Below, piece after piece: positions 41,356-50,473 of a stretch of 64,000 nt of DNA. Under the pieces are notes generated by a model that was given only the letters and a program-made list of their open reading frames with translations, made no database searches and was not told where the DNA came from. The position numbers were made by a program, and so were the translations under genes. How positions within the stretch are numbered: position 1 is the first letter of the stretch; every line of letters begins with the position of its first letter. This DNA comes from Actinacidiphila yanglinensis (GTDB taxonomy: Bacteria; Actinomycetota; Actinomycetes; Streptomycetales; Streptomycetaceae), in contig NZ_FNVU01000011.1 of the NCBI RefSeq assembly GCF_900107965.1, positions 62,001-126,000 of the forward strand, read 5' to 3'.

Positions 41356-41682
41356 GTGTCGGAGGGTGTCAGGACGGCCGCTGAGATCGAGGCGGATATC
41401 GCCCGCAGGCGGCAGGACCTCGCGGTGACGCTGGACGAGATCGCGGTCCGGGTGCACCCGGTCACGATCATCCGGGACACCAAGGCGAAGGCGGTCTCCG
41501 CGGTGGACAACACCGTCGGGCAGGCCTATGTCGCGGCGAACCGCGTGGTCAGCCGGGCGCGGGCGCAGTTCGTGGACGAGGACGGCGCGCCGCGGATGGA
41601 CCGGATCGTGCCGGTCGCGGTGGCCGGCGTGGCGGTCGTGGCCGCGGTGGCCGGTCTCACCGTGTGGCGCCGTCGCCGGTAG
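41356..41682 (+). CDS. DUF3618 membrane protein
   Basis: 108 residues. N-terminal amphipathic helix RTAAEIEADIARRRQDLAVTLDEIAVRVHP matches DUF3618; one transmembrane helix near the C-terminus (VPVAVAGVAVVAAVAGLTVW) is followed by four Arg. So it is a tail-anchored protein with the body in the cytoplasm. Function unknown; family members often sit near stress genes. The GTG at 41356 follows GGAGGC at good distance. The GroES-like gene starts 5 bp after its stop. Confidence 0.85.
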   Translation: MSEGVRTAAEIEADIARRRQDLAVTLDEIAVRVHPVTIIRDTKAKAVSAVDNTVGQAYVAANRVVSRARAQFVDEDGAPRMDRIVPVAVAGVAVVAAVAGLTVWRRRR

Positions 41683-41686
41683 GTTC

Positions 41687-42034
41687 GTGGCCGTGAGTTC
41701 GAAGAGTGCACACGACAAGCTGCCCATCCGCATGCTGCACGACCGCGTACTGGTGCGGCAGGACAGCGGTGAGGGCGAGCGCCGCAGTGGCGGCGGCATC
41801 CTGATCCCGGCGACCGCGGCCGTCGGGAAGCGGCTGGCCTGGGCCGAGGTCGTCGCGACCGGCCAGCACGTGCGGACCGTCGAGGTCGGCGACCGCGTGC
41901 TGTACGACCCGGAGGACCGGGCCGAGGTGGAGGTGCAGGGTGTGGCCTACGTGCTGATGCGCGAGCGCGATCTGCACGCGGTGGCCGCCGAGCGCCTCGA
42001 GGGCTCGGACGACTCCACCGGCCTGTACCTGTAG
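41687..42034 (+). CDS. GroES/Cpn10-like protein
   Basis: 115 residues. Cpn10 fold signatures: LHDRVLVRQDSGEGERRSGGGILIPATA (dome loop region), VGDRVLYDPEDRAEVEVQGVAYVLMRERDLHAV. It is longer at the C-terminus than true GroES and no groEL is beside it. Mobile-loop residues differ, so it may be a specialised co-chaperonin. Starts GTG at 41687 or 41693; both are in frame and neither has a good site, which suggests coupling to the DUF3618 gene 5 bp upstream. Confidence 0.85.
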   Translation: MAVSSKSAHDKLPIRMLHDRVLVRQDSGEGERRSGGGILIPATAAVGKRLAWAEVVATGQHVRTVEVGDRVLYDPEDRAEVEVQGVAYVLMRERDLHAVAAERLEGSDDSTGLYL

Positions 42035-42041
42035 GGCGGTT

Positions 42042-42057
42042 GGCCCCCGCGGGGGCC
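42042..42057. terminator. GC palindrome between convergent genes
   Basis: GGCCCCCGCGGGGGCC, perfect 16-bp palindrome, eight bases after the GroES-like stop and 47 bp from the PBP stop. Possible bidirectional terminator with a tight loop. Confidence 0.4.
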
Positions 42058-42103
42058 TGCCCGTCCCCAACCCGCCTCCCTGCCCGCCCCGCCCCGTCGT
42101 GCC

Positions 42104-44515
42104 TCAGCCGCTCCGGCCGGCTCCGGCCGGTGCGGCCGGTGCGTCGATCTGTGAGGCGTTCGTCCCGCTCTGGCCGCTGGTGCCCCGCTGGGAGCTCTGC
42201 TCGCCGTCCTGCGGGACGGCGGTGTCGGTCGGGTCGCCGCCGCCGGGCGGCTGCGCGGGTTCGCTGGGCGGCGTGGTGTCGGTGGGCGGTCCGCTCGGCG
42301 TGCCCGGCCCGGTCGGCTCGGTGGTCGGCGGGGTCGTGGCGGTGGTCGGCGGCTGCGAGGTGGGCGGGGTGGTGCCGGTGGTCGGCGGGGTGCTGGTGCC
42401 GCTGTCGGGCGTGGTCGGCTCGCCGGTGCTCGGCGCGACGGTCTGGGAGCCCTTCTGGAGATCGAGGTGGAAGCCGGTGACCGGCTGGCCGTCGAGCGCG
42501 GCGGCGGTGTAGTCGGCCCAGACGTCGCCGGGCGGGCCGCCGCCGTTGATCCGGGCCATGTTCATGGAGCCGTTCAGCTTCTCCTGGGCGCCGTTGGCCG
42601 GGTTCATCCCGAACAGGGCGACGACGGTGGCGAGTTTGGGGGTGTAGCCGGCGAACCAGGCGGCCTTGTCGTTCTCGGCGGTACCGGTCTTCGCGGCGGC
42701 GGGCCAGCCGGAGTTGCGGGCCGCGGCGGCGGTGCCGGTGGGGGAGTCGACCACGCTCTTGAGCATCGCGGTGGTGGTGTCGGCGGCGCTGCGCGGCACG
42801 GACTGCTGCGGGTTGCGGTCGGGCAGCTTGAGGTCGTTGCCGTCCTTGGTGACCTTGGCGACGATCGTGTAGGGGATCTCCTTGCCGTGGTTGGCGAGGG
42901 TCGCGTAGGCCTGGGCCATGTCCAGCGGGCTGGCGCTGTTGGGGTTGGCCTGGTCGCTGCCGAAGGCGCCGAGCGCCATGGCCGGGGTCTCGGGGATGTC
43001 GACGGCGTCGGGGATGCCCAGGTCGTGCGCGGTGTCGATGACCTTCTTCGTGCCGACGTCCTGTGCCATCTGCGCGAAGACGGCGTTGACGGACTGGTCC
43101 ATCGCGTGGGTGACGGTGACGTCGCCGAAGTCGCGGTCGTCCTCGTTGGCCGGGTGGTAGCCGACCGGGCCGTCCTTGCCCTGCACCTCGCGGCCGCTGT
43201 CGCCGTTGTAGATGGTCGTGGGGGTGATGGTCCGGCCGTCCTGGGTGGTGGAGTCGTCCTGCAGGGCCGAGGTGAAGATCACCGGCTTGAAGGTGGAGCC
43301 GGGCTGGTAGGTCCGGTTGGTGGCGCTGCTGACGTACTGCTTGGTGTAGTCGATGCCGCCGTAGAGCGCGACGACGTCCCCGGTGGCGGGGTCGATGGAG
43401 GCGCCGCCGGCCCGGACGTACTTGTCCTGCTTGGCTTTTCCGAGCTTGTCGTAGACGTCGTCCTGGGCCGCCTTGACGAAGGCGTCCTCCTTGGGCTTCT
43501 GGATGGTGGTGACGATGCGGTAGCCGCCGCGGCTGAGGGCGTCGGCGTCCACGATGTGGTGGTCGGTGAGGTACTGGTTGACCGCCTCGATGATGTAGCC
43601 GCGCTGGCCGGCCTTGCTGGCCACCGGCTTGGGCTTGCCGATCTTCGGGAAGGCGGTGGCGGCGCGCTGCGCCGGGGTGAGCCAGTGCTCCTTGACCATG
43701 CCGTCCAGGACGTAGTTCCAACGGGCCTTGGCCGCGGGGGCGTTCTCCGGGTGCGCGGACAGGTCGTACTCGCTGGGCGCGTTGAGCAGCGTGGCGAGGT
43801 AGGCGCCCTGGGCGGTGGTGAGGTCGGCGGCGTTCTCGCTGAAGTACGCCTCGGAGGCGGCCTCGACGCCGTAGGCGTTGCGGCCGTAGTAGCTGGTGTT
43901 GAGGTAGCCCTCGAGGATCTGGTCCTTCGTCTCGTTGCGATCCAGCTTGATCGCGATGAAGAACTCCTTGACCTTGCGGGAGGCGGTCTGGCTCTGCGTC
44001 AGGTAGTAGTTCTTGACGTACTGCTGGGTGATGGTCGAGCCGGACTGCTTGCCCTTGCCGGTGGCGGTGTTCCAGGCGGCGCGCACCATGGACTTCGGGC
44101 TGACCGCGGACTCGTGGTAGAAGTTGCGGTCCTCCGCGGCGAGGGTGGCGTACCGGGCGGTCTTGGCGACCTCGTCGAGGGGGACGTTCTGCCGGTTGAC
44201 CGCGCCGTCGCGGGAGATCTCGGTCTTGCCGTCGGAGTAGAGGTAGACGTTGTTCTGCGCCACGGCGGCGGCGTTGGCGTCCGGGATGGAGACGAGGGCG
44301 TAGCCGACGAAGAACGCGCCGATCAGGAGCAGCAGCAGGGTGAAGGTGCCGCCGAGGACCAGTCGCCAGGTCGGCAGCAGCCTGCGCAGGCCGGTGCGGC
44401 GGGGTCGGCCGGACGGCGAGGAGCGGGGTGCCCACCCTTCCTGCCGCAGCCCCTGCTGCTCGGACGGCGAACCGTTTCGGCGGCCGCCCGTACTCCGGTT
44501 CGGATCGTCACTCAT
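42104..44515 (-). CDS. class A penicillin-binding protein (bifunctional)
   Basis: 803 residues. Short basic cytoplasmic tail, one transmembrane helix (LVLGGTFTLLLLLIGAFFVGYA), glycosyltransferase domain (AAEDRNFYHESAVSPKSMVRA, GKQSGSTITQQYVKN) and transpeptidase domain with active Ser in GSTFKPVIF, SVN in DQSVNAVF and KTGTAEN. It polymerises and cross-links peptidoglycan. The last 130 residues are a Thr/Pro/Gly-rich extracytoplasmic tail. The ATG at 44515 follows AAGGAGTCC; the ATG at 44575 lacks a site. Monocistronic; the ABC exporter operon is divergent, 283 bp away. Confidence 0.95.
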   Translation of the reverse strand: MSDDPNRSTGGRRNGSPSEQQGLRQEGWAPRSSPSGRPRRTGLRRLLPTWRLVLGGTFTLLLLLIGAFFVGYALVSIPDANAAAVAQNNVYLYSDGKTEISRDGAVNRQNVPLDEVAKTARYATLAAEDRNFYHESAVSPKSMVRAAWNTATGKGKQSGSTITQQYVKNYYLTQSQTASRKVKEFFIAIKLDRNETKDQILEGYLNTSYYGRNAYGVEAASEAYFSENAADLTTAQGAYLATLLNAPSEYDLSAHPENAPAAKARWNYVLDGMVKEHWLTPAQRAATAFPKIGKPKPVASKAGQRGYIIEAVNQYLTDHHIVDADALSRGGYRIVTTIQKPKEDAFVKAAQDDVYDKLGKAKQDKYVRAGGASIDPATGDVVALYGGIDYTKQYVSSATNRTYQPGSTFKPVIFTSALQDDSTTQDGRTITPTTIYNGDSGREVQGKDGPVGYHPANEDDRDFGDVTVTHAMDQSVNAVFAQMAQDVGTKKVIDTAHDLGIPDAVDIPETPAMALGAFGSDQANPNSASPLDMAQAYATLANHGKEIPYTIVAKVTKDGNDLKLPDRNPQQSVPRSAADTTTAMLKSVVDSPTGTAAAARNSGWPAAAKTGTAENDKAAWFAGYTPKLATVVALFGMNPANGAQEKLNGSMNMARINGGGPPGDVWADYTAAALDGQPVTGFHLDLQKGSQTVAPSTGEPTTPDSGTSTPPTTGTTPPTSQPPTTATTPPTTEPTGPGTPSGPPTDTTPPSEPAQPPGGGDPTDTAVPQDGEQSSQRGTSGQSGTNASQIDAPAAPAGAGRSG

Positions 44516-44725
44516 GTCTGTAGGGACTCCTTGGCCGCCGCGAGGGTTGGCCTGCGGCGGAACATCATGGACCAATCGTTACGTACGCGCCCGTACACCC
44601 ACGTAGTCCTCCGACTCCCACACTGTCGCATCATCTGCCCGCCACGGATCCGTGCGGCACTTCCGTGACAGGGCTGTGACGGGTCGGCGGCGCGGTTCGC
44701 TCACTCGTTCGGCCGAGAAAAACCG

Positions 44726-44756
44726 TTGGCAGTGCTGGTCGGGCGGCCGCTAGGGT
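44726..44756 (+). promoter_or_regulatory. possible promoter of ABC-2 exporter operon
   Basis: TTGGCA (44726-44731) and TAGGGT (44751-44756) with a 19-bp spacer, longer than ideal. The transcript would start near 44763. GTGTGCCAGGACAC at 44767-44780, an imperfect inverted repeat, lies just downstream. Confidence 0.35.
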
Positions 44757-44798
44757 CGGCGGCTTGTGTGCCAGGACACGTGAGGGGGTTCACACGCG

Positions 44799-45602
44799 AT
44801 GGGCGGTTTCTACGGGGCGGTGGTCACGCGCGGCTTCCGCCGCTACGCCACCTACCGCACCGCCACCGCCGCCGGGGTCTTCACCAACAGCGTCTTCGGG
44901 CTGATCATCAGCTACAGCTATCTCGCGCTGTGGCACCAGCGGCCGCACCTCGGCGGCTACAGCGAGCCGCAGGCCCTGACGTACGTCTGGCTGGGGCAGG
45001 CGCTGCTGACGCCGATGGCGCTGATGGGCGGCGGCTTCGAGGACGAGCTGATGGAACGGATCAGGTCCGGCGACATCGCGGTGGACCTGTACCGGCCGGC
45101 GGACCTCCAGGCGTGGTGGCTGTCGGCGGACCTGGGGCGGATGGGGTTCCAACTGCTGGGGCGCGGAGTGGTGCCGCTGGCGTGCGGGGCGCTCGTTTTC
45201 GACCTGACGCTGCCGGCGGACGCGGCGACCTGGCTGCTGTTCGCGGTGTCGGTGCTGCTGGGCGGTCTGGTGAGCTTCGCGATCCGGTTCCTGGTCGGGC
45301 TGACCGCGTTCTGGCTGCTGGACGGGACCGGGGTGAGCCAGGCCACGCTGCTGACCGGGCTGTTCTTCTCCGGGATGCTGCTGCCGCTGACGGTCTTCCC
45401 CGGCGTGATGGGCGAGATCGCGCGGGCGCTGCCGTGGTCGGCGATGCTCCAGGTGCCCGCCGACGTGCTGCTCGGCCGGCACCGCGGCGGCGACGCGCTG
45501 CTCGCGCTGGCCTTCCAGGCAGGGTGGGCGGTGGTGCTGCTCGCGCTGGGACGGCTGCTGCAGACCGCCGCGGCGCGCAGGGTGGTGGTCCAGGGTGGCT
45601 GA
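44799..45602 (+). CDS. ABC-2 family exporter permease
   Basis: 267 residues and six hydrophobic segments. The first lies after FRRYATYRTATAAGVFTNSVFG, and RSGDIAVDLYRPADLQAWWL is typical of the ABC2_membrane_6 (DUF990) group that includes viologen-type exporters. It forms an exporter with the second permease and the ATPase downstream. ATG at 44799 with GAGGGGG upstream. It overlaps the next permease gene by 8 bp, so the two are translated together. The substrate is unknown. Confidence 0.88.
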   Translation: MGGFYGAVVTRGFRRYATYRTATAAGVFTNSVFGLIISYSYLALWHQRPHLGGYSEPQALTYVWLGQALLTPMALMGGGFEDELMERIRSGDIAVDLYRPADLQAWWLSADLGRMGFQLLGRGVVPLACGALVFDLTLPADAATWLLFAVSVLLGGLVSFAIRFLVGLTAFWLLDGTGVSQATLLTGLFFSGMLLPLTVFPGVMGEIARALPWSAMLQVPADVLLGRHRGGDALLALAFQAGWAVVLLALGRLLQTAAARRVVVQGG

Positions 45603-46530
45603 GGCACGGGCGGACGCGCGCGGCGGCGTCAGGACGGGGCTGCCGGGGCAGCGCGCGGGCGGGCCGGGCGGAGCGCCCGGCGGATACGGGCCCGGGTGGG
45701 ACCGGCCTGACTCCTCCGTCCGGCGCGCCCGCGAGGCGGTCCGGGCGTACGTGCTGATCGTGCGGATGTGGGTGCGCTCCACGATGGCGTACCGCACGTC
45801 CTTCGTGCTGACCGCGCTGGGCAACTTCGCGGCCACCGGCCTGGACTTCGCCACGATCCTGCTGATGTTCTCGCACATCCACCGGCTGGGCGGCTTCACG
45901 CTGCCGGAGGTGGCGTTCCTCTACGGCGCGTGCAGCACCTCCTTCGGCCTCGCCGACCTGGTGATGGGCTCCATGGACCGGCTCGGCCGGCGGGTGCGCG
46001 ACGGCACCCTGGACACGCTGCTGCTGCGCCCGGTCCCGGTGCTCGCCCAGGTCGCTGCGGACCGCTTCGCGCTGCGCCGGATCGGCCGGATCACCCAGGG
46101 CGTGCTGGTGTTCGGCTGGTCGCTGCCGCGGGTGGACGTGCACTGGACGACGGTCAACGTGCTGATCGTGCCGATGATGCTGCTGTCGGGCGGGGTGATC
46201 TTCAGCACGGTGTTCGTGGTGGGCGGGGCCTTCCAGTTCTGGGCGCAGGACGCCTCCGAGGTGCAGAACTCCGTCACGTACGGCGGCGCGACGATGCTCC
46301 AGTACCCACCGGGGATCTTCGCCCGGGACCTGGTGCGGGGCGTCACCTTCGTGGTGCCGCTCGCCTTCGTCAACTGGCTGCCGGCCCTGCGCGTCCTGGG
46401 CGAGCCCGATCCGCTCGGCCTGCCCGGCTGGCTGGACTTCGCCTCCCCCGCCGTCGCCGCGGTCTGCTGCGTGCTCGCGGCCGCGGCCTGGCGGGCGGGC
46501 CTTCGTACCTACCGCAGCACAGGGAGCTGA
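45595..46530 (+). CDS. ABC-2 family exporter permease (second)
   Basis: 311 residues. After a Gly/Ala/Arg-rich N-terminal tail of about 45 residues come six hydrophobic segments; LMFSHIHRLGGFTLPEVAFLYG, RVRDGTLDTLLLRPVPVLAQV and QYPPGIFARDLVRGVTFVVP mark the ABC2_membrane_6 family. Heterodimer partner of the preceding permease. The GTG at 45595 is inside the previous gene (8-bp overlap). The tail is an extension; an internal start closer to REAVRAYVLIVRMW is possible. Confidence 0.87.
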   Translation: MAEARADARGGVRTGLPGQRAGGPGGAPGGYGPGWDRPDSSVRRAREAVRAYVLIVRMWVRSTMAYRTSFVLTALGNFAATGLDFATILLMFSHIHRLGGFTLPEVAFLYGACSTSFGLADLVMGSMDRLGRRVRDGTLDTLLLRPVPVLAQVAADRFALRRIGRITQGVLVFGWSLPRVDVHWTTVNVLIVPMMLLSGGVIFSTVFVVGGAFQFWAQDASEVQNSVTYGGATMLQYPPGIFARDLVRGVTFVVPLAFVNWLPALRVLGEPDPLGLPGWLDFASPAVAAVCCVLAAAAWRAGLRTYRSTGS

Positions 46531-46537
46531 CAGCGCC

Positions 46538-47539
46538 ATGCACGACTTGAACGGGCCGTCGAGCGGGCCGGAAGCGGTGGCCGGGCCGGACCCCGTCATC
46601 GAGCTGGAGGACGTGGAGAAGGTCTTCGACGTGCGCCGCAAGACCGGGTGGATGCGGCGCGAGCGGCACCAGGTACGCGCCGTCGACGGGATCACCTTCA
46701 GCGTGCCGCGCGGCGAGATCGTCGGCTACATCGGGCCGAACGGCGCCGGCAAGTCCACCACCATCAAGATGCTCACCGGCATCCTCAACCCCAGCGCGGG
46801 CCGGATCCGGGTCGACGGGATCGACCCGGCCCGCGAGCGGACCCGGCTGGCCCGGCGGATCGGCGTCGTCTTCGGGCAGCGCACCACCCTGTGGTGGGAC
46901 CTGCCGCTGCGCGACTCCTACGAGCTGGTGCGGCGGATGTACCGCATCCCCGACGCCGCCTACACCCGCAACCTCGACGCCTGCGTCGAACTCCTCGACC
47001 TCGGGCCGCTGTTGGAGGTGCCGGTCCGCCAGCTCTCGCTGGGTCAGCGGATGCGCGGCGACATCGCGGCGGCGCTGCTGCACGACCCGGAGGTGCTGTA
47101 CCTCGACGAGCCGACGATCGGGCTCGACGTGGTCAGCAAGAGCCGGGTCCGCGGCTTCCTGCGCGACTTCAACGCCGAACGCGGCACCACCATCCTGCTC
47201 ACCACGCACGACCTCACCGACATCGAGAGCCTGTGCCGCCGGGTGATGGTGATCGACCACGGCCGGGTGATGTACGACGGCGGGCTCGGGGGGCTGCACG
47301 ACACGGGCGAGAGCGAGCGCACCCTCGTGGCAGACTTCGCCCGCGAGCTTCCTCCGGTGGAGCTGCCGGGGGCGCGGCTGGTGTCGGCCGACGGGCCCCG
47401 GCAGTCCTTCGCGTTTCCTGCGGGGGCCAGTGCGGCGCCGCTCGTCGCGGAGCTTGCTGCCAAGCATCCGCTGGTGGACCTTTCCATTCGCGAGCCCGCG
47501 ATCGAGGAGGTCATCGCCCGTATGTACGGGGCGTCCTAG
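46538..47539 (+). CDS. ABC-2 exporter ATP-binding protein
   Basis: 333 residues. Walker A GPNGAGKSTTIKML, signature LSLGQRMRGDIAAALLHDP, Walker B VLYLDEPTIGLD, H-loop LTTHDLTD. The insertion RRKTGWMRRERHQV after the first strand and FGQRTTLWWDLP are typical of the ATPases paired with DUF990 permeases. It drives the two-permease exporter. ATG at 46538, 7 bp after the permease stop with GGGAGC. Copy E of the compound repeat begins 7 bp after its stop. Confidence 0.92.
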   Translation: MHDLNGPSSGPEAVAGPDPVIELEDVEKVFDVRRKTGWMRRERHQVRAVDGITFSVPRGEIVGYIGPNGAGKSTTIKMLTGILNPSAGRIRVDGIDPARERTRLARRIGVVFGQRTTLWWDLPLRDSYELVRRMYRIPDAAYTRNLDACVELLDLGPLLEVPVRQLSLGQRMRGDIAAALLHDPEVLYLDEPTIGLDVVSKSRVRGFLRDFNAERGTTILLTTHDLTDIESLCRRVMVIDHGRVMYDGGLGGLHDTGESERTLVADFARELPPVELPGARLVSADGPRQSFAFPAGASAAPLVAELAAKHPLVDLSIREPAIEEVIARMYGAS

Positions 47540-47545
47540 CCGAGC

Positions 47546-47713
47546 GGACCCTCCAGGGTGCCCCGTGCTGTGAGTTGCGGGACCTTGCGGTGGGTGGGTG
47601 ATTCTTTTCGCGGAAGAACCCGCACAAACCCAGGGGCGCGGGGAACTGCGCGAGCAACCACAGCCGGACCGCAAGGTCCCTCAACCGGCAGGACGGGGCA
47701 CCCCGGAGGGTCA
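47546..47713. repeat. compound 3'-end repeat, copy E, supplies a stop codon
   Basis: Between convergent genes. Outer arms: CCAGGGTGCCCCGTGCTG on the left and CGGCAGGACGGGGCACCCCG on the right. Inner: GGGACCTTGCGG (47580-47591) against CCGGACCGCAAGGTCC; one core arm CAGGGGCGCGGGGAACTGCG at 47631. The left core arm is missing and the linker TTTTCGCGGAAGAACCCGCA remains. Its right end, read on the minus strand, is TGACCCTCCGGGG, and that TGA (47711-47713) is the stop codon of the PLP enzyme gene. Confidence 0.87.
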
Positions 47714-48841
47714 GGGCACCCTGAGCGCGGCGTCGACGCGTTCGACGGCCGCCGCGGTGGTGGACCCATGCGCCGAGAACCGTAGGGAGTCCGTACGGAC
47801 GGTCGGGGCCACCCCGTTCTCGTGAAGCGCCGCGGCCACGTCCGAGGGATCGGTGCCGGGGATCTCGAAGGAGAGGATGCCCGCACGCTCCGCGGGATCC
47901 GTCGGAGACAGGATCCGGGCCCCGTACCGCCGCAGCACCTCCGTGAGCTCGTCGAGGCGCGCCGAGACGTGCGCCTCGATCGCGGCCACCCCGACCTTCT
48001 CCACGAGGGTGAGCGCAGCGTCGAGCCCGGCGGCGGCCACCGGGCTGAGGTTGGTGATGCTCCAGCGCCGGGCCCCGCCGGCCGGCGGGTGCTCGCGGTC
48101 GTCGAAGAGGCCGACCTCGTCGACGCCGGTCCAGCCGGTGAGGGTGGGTTCGAGGCGCTCCAGCGCGCGATCGGAGAGGGTGGCGAACCCGGTGGACCAG
48201 CTCGCGCGCAGCCACTTCTGCCCGCCGGTGACGACGACATCGGCCGCCTGCCAGGGCAGGTCGGCGATGCCGAACCCCTGGATGGCGTCGACGATCAGCA
48301 GCCGGTCCGGGCCGATCACCTCGCGCAGCGCGGCGAGGTCCGCGCGGTACCCGGTCCTGAAGTCCACCGCGCTGACCGACACCGCGACGACGTCGTCGGT
48401 CAGCGCGGCCCGTACCGCGTCCGGGGTGACCCGCCCGTCCGGGGCCGCCGCCAGCCAGCGCGGCACGGCCCGGCCGAGACCGGCCGACCGCCGCCACGGG
48501 TAGTGGTTCGCGGGGAAGTCGCCGGCCGGCACCAGCACGGCGCCGCCGGGCAGCCCGAAGGCGGCGTGGAACATGCCGGTGGAGGCGTTGGGCAGCAGGA
48601 CCGTGTGCGCGGCGTCGGTGCCGGCCAGCCGCGCCGCGGTCTGCCGGGCGCGCTGCTCCGCCAGCATGAGGTCGTCGACGGTGTGCCGGTCGGCGCGGGC
48701 GGACCGGGCCAGCGCGTCGCCGGTGGCGTCGACCACCTGGCGGGACGGGGGGCCGTAGCGGGCGAAGTCGAGGTAGCCCTCGGGCTCCTCGAAGTGCTCG
48801 GCGTATCCGGGCAGCCCGCCTGCGGTGTGCTGCGCTGTCAT
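47711..48841 (-). CDS. aminotransferase class V-fold PLP enzyme
   Basis: 376 residues. PLP fold type I: the Schiff-base lysine is in VVVTGGQKWLRASWSTGF, the PLP-binding Asp in LLIVDAIQGFG, and NASTGMFHAAFGLPG holds the phosphate loop. Relatives include cysteine desulfurase-like, isopenicillin-N epimerase-like and kynureninase-like enzymes; which reaction applies is open. The ATG at 48841 follows CAGGAG. Its stop is the TGA of repeat copy E. Divergent from the DUF445 gene; a perfect 15-bp palindrome lies between them. Confidence 0.88.
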   Translation of the reverse strand: MTAQHTAGGLPGYAEHFEEPEGYLDFARYGPPSRQVVDATGDALARSARADRHTVDDLMLAEQRARQTAARLAGTDAAHTVLLPNASTGMFHAAFGLPGGAVLVPAGDFPANHYPWRRSAGLGRAVPRWLAAAPDGRVTPDAVRAALTDDVVAVSVSAVDFRTGYRADLAALREVIGPDRLLIVDAIQGFGIADLPWQAADVVVTGGQKWLRASWSTGFATLSDRALERLEPTLTGWTGVDEVGLFDDREHPPAGGARRWSITNLSPVAAAGLDAALTLVEKVGVAAIEAHVSARLDELTEVLRRYGARILSPTDPAERAGILSFEIPGTDPSDVAAALHENGVAPTVRTDSLRFSAHGSTTAAAVERVDAALRVP

Positions 48842-48911
48842 TGCGGTGTTCTCCTGGGGTCTGCGGAAGGTCGCCGGGGGCTCGCGGGAGGCGCCGGGGA
48901 CCTGTCGTACG

Positions 48912-48926
48912 TTGCCAGACTGGCAA
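48912..48926. promoter_or_regulatory. perfect 15-bp palindrome between divergent genes
   Basis: TTGCCAG-A-CTGGCAA. Seventeen bases after its TTGCCA half stands AGAATA, so it may contain the -35 of the DUF445 gene. Strong operator candidate for a dimeric repressor controlling the PLP enzyme and/or DUF445 gene. Confidence 0.6.
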
Positions 48927-48954
48927 TGGCGGTGAGAATACGCGGGTGGAGCCG

Positions 48955-50298
48955 ATGGATACGGGGCGAGTGGACGACGACGCGAGCGGCGCGGACGCGG
49001 TGGCGCGCCCGCGCCCGGGCACGGGACCGGGTAAGGGACCGGGCGGCGCCGACCCGGACGAGGCGCGGATGGCCGGCGTGCGCCGGATGAAGCTGATCGC
49101 GACCGGGTTCCTGCTGGCCGCGACCCTGGTGTACGGCCTGGCGAAGTGGGCGGCCGCCGAGGGCGCGGGCGGTTGGGCGGGTTACGTGTCGGCGGCCGCC
49201 GAGGCGGGCATGGTGGGCGCGCTGGCGGACTGGTTCGCGGTGACCGCGCTGTTCCGCCGCCCGCTGGGCCTGCCGATCCCGCACACCGCGATCATCCCGA
49301 CGAAGAAGGACGCGCTGGGCGCGAGCCTCGGTGACTTCGTCGGGGAGAACTTCCTGTCCGCGGCCGTGGTCCGCACCCGGCTGCGCAAGGTCGGCATCGG
49401 GTCGCGGCTGGGCGGCTGGCTGGCCGAACCCGCCAACGCCGACAAGGTCACCGAGCAGGCGGCGGCGGCACTGCGCGGCGCGCTGCGGGTGCTGCGCGAC
49501 TCCGACGTGCAAGCGGTCGTCGGCGAGGCGATCACCCGGCGGGCGGAGGACCAGGAGATCGGGCCGGGCCTGGGCAAGCTGCTGGAGCGGGTGGTGGCCG
49601 ACGGCGGCCACCGGCGGCTGGTCGACCTCGTCTGCGTGCGCGCCCACGACTGGCTGGTGCTCCACGGCGACTCGGTGATGGTGGCCGTGCAGGGCGGCGC
49701 GCCCGGGTGGACGCCGCGGTTCGTGGACCGCAGGATCGGCGAGCGCGTCTACAAGGAGCTGCTGCGGTTCGTCACCGAGATGCGGGACTCCCCGGGGCAC
49801 CCGGCGCGCGGCGCCGTGGACCGCTTCCTCGGGGACTTCGCGGCCGAGCTCCAGTCCGACCCCGACACCCGGGCCCGGGTGGAGCGGCTGAAGAAGGACC
49901 TGCTGGCGCGCAGCGAGGTGCAGGATCTGATCGCCTCCGCGTGGGGCTCGGTGCGGGCGATGGTGGTGGCCGCCGCCGACGACGAGCGCAGCGAGCTGCG
50001 GCAGCGGGCGCGGGCCTCGCTGATCTCCCTCGGGGCCCGCCTGGGCACCGATGCGCGCCTCCAGGCGAAGGTCGACGGCTGGCTGGAGGACGCGGCGACG
50101 TATCTGGTCACCACCTACCGCGACGAGATCACCTCGCTGATCAGTGAGACCGTCGCCGGGTGGGACGCGGAGCAGACCTCGCGGAAGATCGAGGCGCACG
50201 TGGGCCGGGACCTCCAGTTCATCCGGATCAACGGGACCGTCGTGGGCGCGATGGCGGGGTTGCTCATCTACGCGATCACGCATGTCGCGGGCGCCTGA
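48955..50298 (+). CDS. DUF445 family membrane protein (YheB/YjiN-like)
   Basis: 447 residues. After a Gly/Asp/Pro-rich tail, the conserved DUF445 start RMKLIATGFLLAATLVYGLA and AAAEAGMVGALADWFAVTALFRRPLGLPIPHTAIIPTKK is clear. A long helical, coiled-coil-prone middle part follows, and a C-terminal helix (VGAMAGLLIYAITHV). Both ends are in the membrane, with a large cytoplasmic body. Function unknown. The ATG at 48955 has GGTGGAG five bases before it. The stop TGA is also the first TGA of repeat copy F. Confidence 0.86.
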   Translation: MDTGRVDDDASGADAVARPRPGTGPGKGPGGADPDEARMAGVRRMKLIATGFLLAATLVYGLAKWAAAEGAGGWAGYVSAAAEAGMVGALADWFAVTALFRRPLGLPIPHTAIIPTKKDALGASLGDFVGENFLSAAVVRTRLRKVGIGSRLGGWLAEPANADKVTEQAAAALRGALRVLRDSDVQAVVGEAITRRAEDQEIGPGLGKLLERVVADGGHRRLVDLVCVRAHDWLVLHGDSVMVAVQGGAPGWTPRFVDRRIGERVYKELLRFVTEMRDSPGHPARGAVDRFLGDFAAELQSDPDTRARVERLKKDLLARSEVQDLIASAWGSVRAMVVAAADDERSELRQRARASLISLGARLGTDARLQAKVDGWLEDAATYLVTTYRDEITSLISETVAGWDAEQTSRKIEAHVGRDLQFIRINGTVVGAMAGLLIYAITHVAGA

Positions 50299-50350
50299 CC
50301 CCCCGGGGTGCCCCGTCCTGCCGGTCGAGGGACCACCTGTCGGTGGTGGG
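50296..50350. repeat. compound 3'-end repeat, copy F (left end only), supplies a stop codon
   Basis: TGACCCCCCGGGG then TGCCCCGTCCTG, starting with the stop codon of the DUF445 gene (50296-50298). A degraded GGGACCACCTGTCGGTGGTGGG follows. The core hairpin arms are absent, so it is a fragment. Confidence 0.75.
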
Positions 50351-50473
50351 TTGCTCGCGCCGGGCGGGTCAGGGGCCGACCACCCGCGGCGTTGACGGGT
50401 CAGGTTCCCCGAAGGGAGTATGCGGGGGGAAGACATCCGATGATCTGCCCTGCCACATGTCTGGAGTGCACCT

